Shown: piece by piece, positions 5,793 to 8,910 of the stretch
How the letters are laid out: each line of letters opens with the position of its first letter
Numbering within the stretch: the first letter of the stretch is position 1
NCBI GenBank assembly: GCA_007128345.1
Contig: SKXS01000267.1
Location: 1-8,910, forward strand
Source: Spirochaetia bacterium
GTDB lineage: Bacteria > Spirochaetota > Spirochaetia > PWKH01
Direction: 5' to 3'
Length of the DNA stretch: 8,910 nucleotides
The notes under the pieces: generated by a model
What the model saw: only the letters and a program-made list of their open reading frames with translations
Told to the model about the DNA's origin: nothing
The model's database searches: none
Position numbers and translations under genes: made by a program

Positions 5793-6977
5793 ATGAAAAA
5801 GTTATTGGTGCTGTGTGTGCTGTTTGCATTCATGGTGTCACCGTTTGTCTTGTTTGCGGCGGGTGGACAGGAGAGGGCTCCTGCAGTTGATCCCTATGAC
5901 GAGTGGATGAGAAATGCTCAGATAGGTCCGTACCTGCCGGAGGTAGAGGATTGGGATGCCATATACGAAGCTGCTAAGAAGGAAGGGAAGGTAATCATCT
6001 ATGCGAGCTCTAGCCGAATATTTGATGCCACGCAGTCATTCGAGGAGGCCTATCCGGGGATTACTGTTGAAGCCTACAATATTTCAACAGTTGAAATCTT
6101 AGAGAAGATCGAACGGGAGCATCAAGCAGGCATCAGAAATGCCGACCTCATTCTCACCGGCGGTATACCCCCTGTTGCTGAGGATCTGCTTGCGAGGCAG
6201 ATAATCAATGACTACTGTCCGTCGATTCTCTTTGACGTTATTCCTGAACATTTCCGCACACCCTACTTGACTGCCCGTCTTGGTGCAACAGTTATGGCCT
6301 ACAGCGATGTTGTCTACAGTGGTGAGCCGATTGAGAGTATCTGGGAACTTACCTTGCCGGAATGGAAGGATAAGTCTATAATCCGTGATCCCCTGCGCTC
6401 TTCAGGTTCTCTCGAATGGGTAACTACTTTTGTGCGGTATGCCGATGAAATGGAAGCAGAGTACGAACGGTTCTTCGGAAGGCCGATTGAACTGACAACA
6501 GAGAATGCCGGATACGAGTTCATCAAGCGGCTGCTGAATAACGGACTTCAGCTTGCTTCCGGAAGCCGTGACGCTCTGGACGCCGTGTCAGTCGATACTA
6601 TTGCCCAGCCCCCGATCGGACAGATTACATCGTCCAATTACAGGGATGTCATGAGCGGTCGTTATCAGTTTGATATCCTCTACGACATGAAGCCAAAAGC
6701 TGGTATGGCTGGTTCCACCGGGTTCTCCCTGGTCGGATTTGCCCCGCATCCGAATGCGGCCAAGCTGCTTATGCTCTGGATCCTCGGAGGTCCTCCTGGG
6801 ACTGAAGGCTATGCTGGATTTGAGCCGTGGTTTGTCACCGGCAACTGGCCGGTCAGGACTGACATGGGTGTTCCCGAGCCATTTCTCCCATTGGCTGAGT
6901 ATAACTTCTGGTTTCAGGACCAGAAACTCTTTGACCTGATGCCCGATGTCATGGATTTCTGGCTTGTACATATGTAG
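5793..6977 (+). CDS. ABC transporter periplasmic solute-binding protein 2 (paralogue of protein 1)
   Basis: A 394-residue secreted binding protein. The signal peptide is Met-Lys-Lys plus a hydrophobic core ending Leu-Phe-Ala-Ala-Gly-Gly-Gln-Glu, with cleavage likely after residue 22 or 23. There is no lipobox Cys. Hand alignment with the protein of 1430-2614 over the mature part gives about 228 identities in some 372 positions, about 60 %, with four single-residue gaps that cancel out. Conserved blocks include Val-Glu-Asp-Trp-Asp-Ala-Ile-Tyr-Glu-Ala-Ala-Lys, Phe-Gly-Arg-Pro-Ile-Glu-Leu-Thr-Thr, Ser-Gly-Arg-Tyr-Gln-Phe-Asp-Ile-Leu and the C-terminal Pro-Asp-Val-Met-Asp-Phe-Trp-Leu-x-His-Met. 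The most divergent parts are around residues 125-155, 205-225 and 310-325. It lies downstream of the only permease/ATPase pair here and probably feeds the same complex, perhaps with a different affinity or substrate range. Substrate unknown. Confidence 0.87.
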   Translation: MKKLLVLCVLFAFMVSPFVLFAAGGQERAPAVDPYDEWMRNAQIGPYLPEVEDWDAIYEAAKKEGKVIIYASSSRIFDATQSFEEAYPGITVEAYNISTVEILEKIEREHQAGIRNADLILTGGIPPVAEDLLARQIINDYCPSILFDVIPEHFRTPYLTARLGATVMAYSDVVYSGEPIESIWELTLPEWKDKSIIRDPLRSSGSLEWVTTFVRYADEMEAEYERFFGRPIELTTENAGYEFIKRLLNNGLQLASGSRDALDAVSVDTIAQPPIGQITSSNYRDVMSGRYQFDILYDMKPKAGMAGSTGFSLVGFAPHPNAAKLLMLWILGGPPGTEGYAGFEPWFVTGNWPVRTDMGVPEPFLPLAEYNFWFQDQKLFDLMPDVMDFWLVHM

Positions 6978-7001
6978 CAGATTGCTTTTTCGTAATTATA
7001 T

Positions 7002-7042
7002 TGCTGCCGGGATTCTGTATTCCGGCAGCATATTTGTGTATT
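7002..7042 (+). terminator. Probable intrinsic terminator after binding protein 2
   Basis: TGCTGCCGGGAT (7002-7013) pairs with ATTCCGGCAGCA (7019-7030), 12 bp with one G-T wobble, around loop TCTGT. A T-rich but interrupted tail (7031-7042) follows. It begins 24 bases after the stop of binding protein 2, much like the hairpin 29 bases after binding protein 1. It probably ends most importer transcripts; read-through into the MFS gene is likely because no promoter is evident between them. Confidence 0.6.
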
Positions 7043-7060
7043 GCGGTATATACTGAGTTT

Positions 7061-7065
7061 AAGGA
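7061..7065 (+). promoter_or_regulatory. Ribosome binding site for the MFS gene
   Basis: AAGGA lies 11 bases before ATG 7077, slightly long but acceptable. An in-frame TTG at 7041 would extend the protein by 12 residues. It has no ribosome site and directly follows the terminator stem, so ATG 7077 is preferred. Confidence 0.55.
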
Positions 7066-7076
7066 ACCATACAGGA

Positions 7077-8396
7077 ATGAAGGAAAGCAGGCGTAACTAC
7101 TTTATAGGTCTGAATAACGGGATGCTTACTTCCGTTTCCCAGTCGATACTGAATCCCAATTTTGTGCTTGCGGCATTTCTCTACAGCGTCACAGGATCAG
7201 CATTTCTCGTAGGACTCCTGGCAACTGTTCATTTTGAAGGCATGTTCCTCCCCCAGCTCTACATGAGCAGTCTGATTGAGCACCAAAAGCGCAAGAAACC
7301 GTTTTTCATCTATGCCCTCGCGTTGCGGATAGGCATGCTCATTATCATGATACTGCTCATTTTTCTTTCTTCACGTATCGGCAGTATCTGGATACTCTAT
7401 ATATACATATTCGTCTTCTTTTTCTATAAGCTTTTCAGGGGTGCTGAATTTATTGTTTTCTGGGATTTTTTTGGCGGTGCGGTAGCTCCAAACAAATTAG
7501 GCGAATTTATAGCGTACCGGACCCTGCTGAGCAATATTGCTGCCATGGTAACGGGAATTCTGCTCATCCAGCCGATCATCAGTATATACGGTGATTCCCA
7601 TACGAGTGTGCTGATCCTCTCACTGGTCACTTTTGGAATCCTGCTCCTTGATTTACTGCAGCTTTCGCTGGTGAGAGAGGTTCCCAACGAATCTCCTCCT
7701 GCCAAGCGGAGCCTGCGTAAGACAGCGGCCGGCGGAGTTGCCGCAATGAAGGAGTCTCCAAACTATCGGAAACTGCTTGTGCTCAGAATACTTCACCGCA
7801 TAAATATGCTCAACTTCACGTTCCTCATACCCTTTGCCGTGGAACATCTGGGAATCATCGGTATAGCCGGGATATTTCTCACTATCCTCCAGGTAACAAA
7901 GTTCTCCACCAGTGTGCTGTGGGGGCGGGTAAGCCGACGGTTCGGCAACAGGACTGTGCTGTTAAGCTGTAACATACTGTTTACTCTGGGTGCACTTCTT
8001 GTACTTGTCTCCTCGGGAGTACCTGAAATCTTTCACTTGACCTTACGCTGGCTGCCTTCAGAATTAAACCTTCCCATGCTCATCGTCATCCTTTCCATAG
8101 TGACCACGGGGGCAGGCCTTACGGGAAACACCATCAGTTTCAAGGCCTTTGTCCTTGAGTCAGCGCCGAAGCACAGGCGGTCAAGCTCCCTGGCATTTAT
8201 CAATACTGCAGCAGCACCCATTGCCCTGCTCGCGCCTATATGCGGATTCATCGTTGAGCAGAACCCAATGTATTTCTACTTTTTCTATGTGTTCATTGCC
8301 GGTATAGGTGTGGTTTCTGCAGCTGTTGCGGCCTCACTCAAGGAGGTACGGCATGAGGTACCGAGAGAAGCTGCTACAACAGGATCCTCAGGATAA
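7077..8396 (+). CDS. Major facilitator superfamily (MFS) transporter
   Basis: A 439-residue membrane protein with 11-12 hydrophobic segments in two halves. They are separated by a basic, soluble loop at about residues 203-230 (Ser-Pro-Pro-Ala-Lys-Arg onward), the usual MFS layout. The second half has a motif-A-like turn (Gly-Arg-Val-Ser-Arg-Arg-Phe-Gly-Asn-Arg, about 281-291). The first half instead has a Phe-Leu-Pro-Gln-Leu segment and a basic His-Gln-Lys-Arg-Lys-Lys turn after TM2. This resembles a poorly characterised MFS group whose N-terminus carries an Asn-Tyr-Phe-x-Gly-x-x-Asn-Gly motif (seen at about residues 7-15), so the substrate and direction cannot be assigned. The C-terminus is a short polar tail. 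The gene follows the importer's terminator by about 45 bases and may depend on read-through. Its last 23 bases overlap the convergent AEC gene. Confidence 0.88.
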   Translation: MKESRRNYFIGLNNGMLTSVSQSILNPNFVLAAFLYSVTGSAFLVGLLATVHFEGMFLPQLYMSSLIEHQKRKKPFFIYALALRIGMLIIMILLIFLSSRIGSIWILYIYIFVFFFYKLFRGAEFIVFWDFFGGAVAPNKLGEFIAYRTLLSNIAAMVTGILLIQPIISIYGDSHTSVLILSLVTFGILLLDLLQLSLVREVPNESPPAKRSLRKTAAGGVAAMKESPNYRKLLVLRILHRINMLNFTFLIPFAVEHLGIIGIAGIFLTILQVTKFSTSVLWGRVSRRFGNRTVLLSCNILFTLGALLVLVSSGVPEIFHLTLRWLPSELNLPMLIVILSIVTTGAGLTGNTISFKAFVLESAPKHRRSSSLAFINTAAAPIALLAPICGFIVEQNPMYFYFFYVFIAGIGVVSAAVAASLKEVRHEVPREAATTGSSG

Positions 8397-8910
8397 TCAG
8401 TCCGGCGCTGATGGTGACGACCGAAGCTGTAGTAGTTACTATGATGGCGCTTGCGGTGAATTCAGCATCGTTGCCTGTTGCATCAGCCATGACATATGCT
8501 GACACTGCCGTGGGCGAAGCAGATATGAGAAACAGTACGGTAATTACCTGCATGGACAATCCCAGCATCCAGCCAATCAGTACGGTTACTATGGGATAGC
8601 ATACATTTTTCAGCAGCGTAACCCATCCGAGGTACTGTACGTTGGTGAATTTCAGCTGTGCTGTAAGAGAACCTCCTATCCCAATGAGTGCCAACGGCAG
8701 GGATAATCGGGCTAGCAGTTCAAGCAGCCCATTGAAAATTCCAGGTATGGGGATTCTTAAAAGAGATGCGATAATTCCAGCAAATATGGAAATAAGCAGT
8801 GGGTTTTTGATAAATACCATGATCTGCTTGCGAAGGTTCGCATGCCTCCAGTTGAGCAGCACTATCAGGGAAAGTATGTTTGCCAGAGGAATCAGAACGG
8901 CTAGTACTGA
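8374..8910 (-). CDS. AEC (auxin efflux carrier) family transporter, C-terminal part, cut by window edge
   Basis: The minus-strand frame is open to the right edge, giving 178 visible residues of a family usually about 300-320 long; the N-terminal part lies outside. The GTG at 8860-8862 is internal: the frame continues upstream with a Leu-Ile-Pro-Leu-Ala-Asn-Ile-Leu-Ser-Leu segment, typical of the AEC helix containing a conserved Pro-x-x-Asn. Further hydrophobic segments follow, including Leu-Ile-Gly-Ile-Gly-Gly-Ser and Ala-Ser-Pro-Thr-Ala-Val-Ser-Ala-Tyr-Val-Met-Ala, then Gly-Asn-Asp, the family's C-terminal signature region. About six membrane segments are visible. Characterised bacterial members move malate, malonate and other organic acids; the substrate here is unknown. 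It is transcribed toward the MFS gene and its TAG stop (8374-8376) lies inside that gene. Confidence 0.87.
   Translation of the reverse strand, partial: SVLAVLIPLANILSLIVLLNWRHANLRKQIMVFIKNPLLISIFAGIIASLLRIPIPGIFNGLLELLARLSLPLALIGIGGSLTAQLKFTNVQYLGWVTLLKNVCYPIVTVLIGWMLGLSMQVITVLFLISASPTAVSAYVMADATGNDAEFTASAIIVTTTASVVTISAGLIILRILL

Noticed and set aside
7049..7054. TATACT as a -10 box for an MFS promoter.
   Set aside because: No acceptable -35 box 16-19 bp upstream (that region is the terminator stem), and the predicted start would fall on the ribosome site.
7041..7076. TTG 7041 as start of the MFS gene.
   Set aside because: It lies against the terminator stem with no ribosome site; ATG 7077 with AAGGA upstream is better.
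8411..8599. Plus-strand 62-codon frame opposite the AEC gene.
   Set aside because: It is antisense to a clear AEC coding frame with family motifs; no ribosome site was noticed.

Overview
The window looks like a spirochaete chromosome, probably of the Sphaerochaeta/Spirochaeta type. The main clue is the two solute-binding proteins, whose signal peptides end in the Ala-Ala-Gly-Gly-(Gln/Arg)-Glu junction common in periplasmic proteins of that group. The balanced base composition, strong AGGAGG-type ribosome binding sites and tight gene packing fit, but no rRNA or other phylogenetic marker is present, so the assignment is tentative.

Layout, left to right. (1) Bases 1-1201 hold the 3' part of a sugar-phosphate isomerase/epimerase-like TIM-barrel gene, followed one base later by a complete HAD-family phosphatase gene; both look like the end of an operon that starts outside the window. 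(2) A 228-bp gap carries a good sigma-70-type promoter and a roughly 85-nt leader. (3) Bases 1430-6977 hold an ABC importer cassette: solute-binding protein 1, a fused two-domain permease, an ATPase and solute-binding protein 2. The two binding proteins are paralogues of identical length (394 residues) and about 60 % identity by hand alignment. Hairpins lie after binding protein 1, between the ATPase and binding protein 2, and after binding protein 2. (4) Bases 7077-8396 hold an MFS transporter. (5) From 8374 to the right edge, on the minus strand, is the C-terminal part of an AEC-family (auxin efflux carrier-type) transporter that overlaps the MFS gene tail to tail by 23 bp.

How it may work together: the importer has the architecture of the ferric-iron/phosphonate/sugar-phosphate group (fused permease plus a MalK/FbpC-like ATPase). 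Its neighbours are an isomerase-like enzyme and a small-molecule phosphatase. My inference is uptake of a small anionic, possibly phosphorylated, carbon compound, with two differently tuned binding proteins serving one membrane complex. The substrate cannot be read from the sequence. No RNA gene, insertion sequence, CRISPR array or attachment site was seen, and no gene-free stretch exceeds 300 bases.
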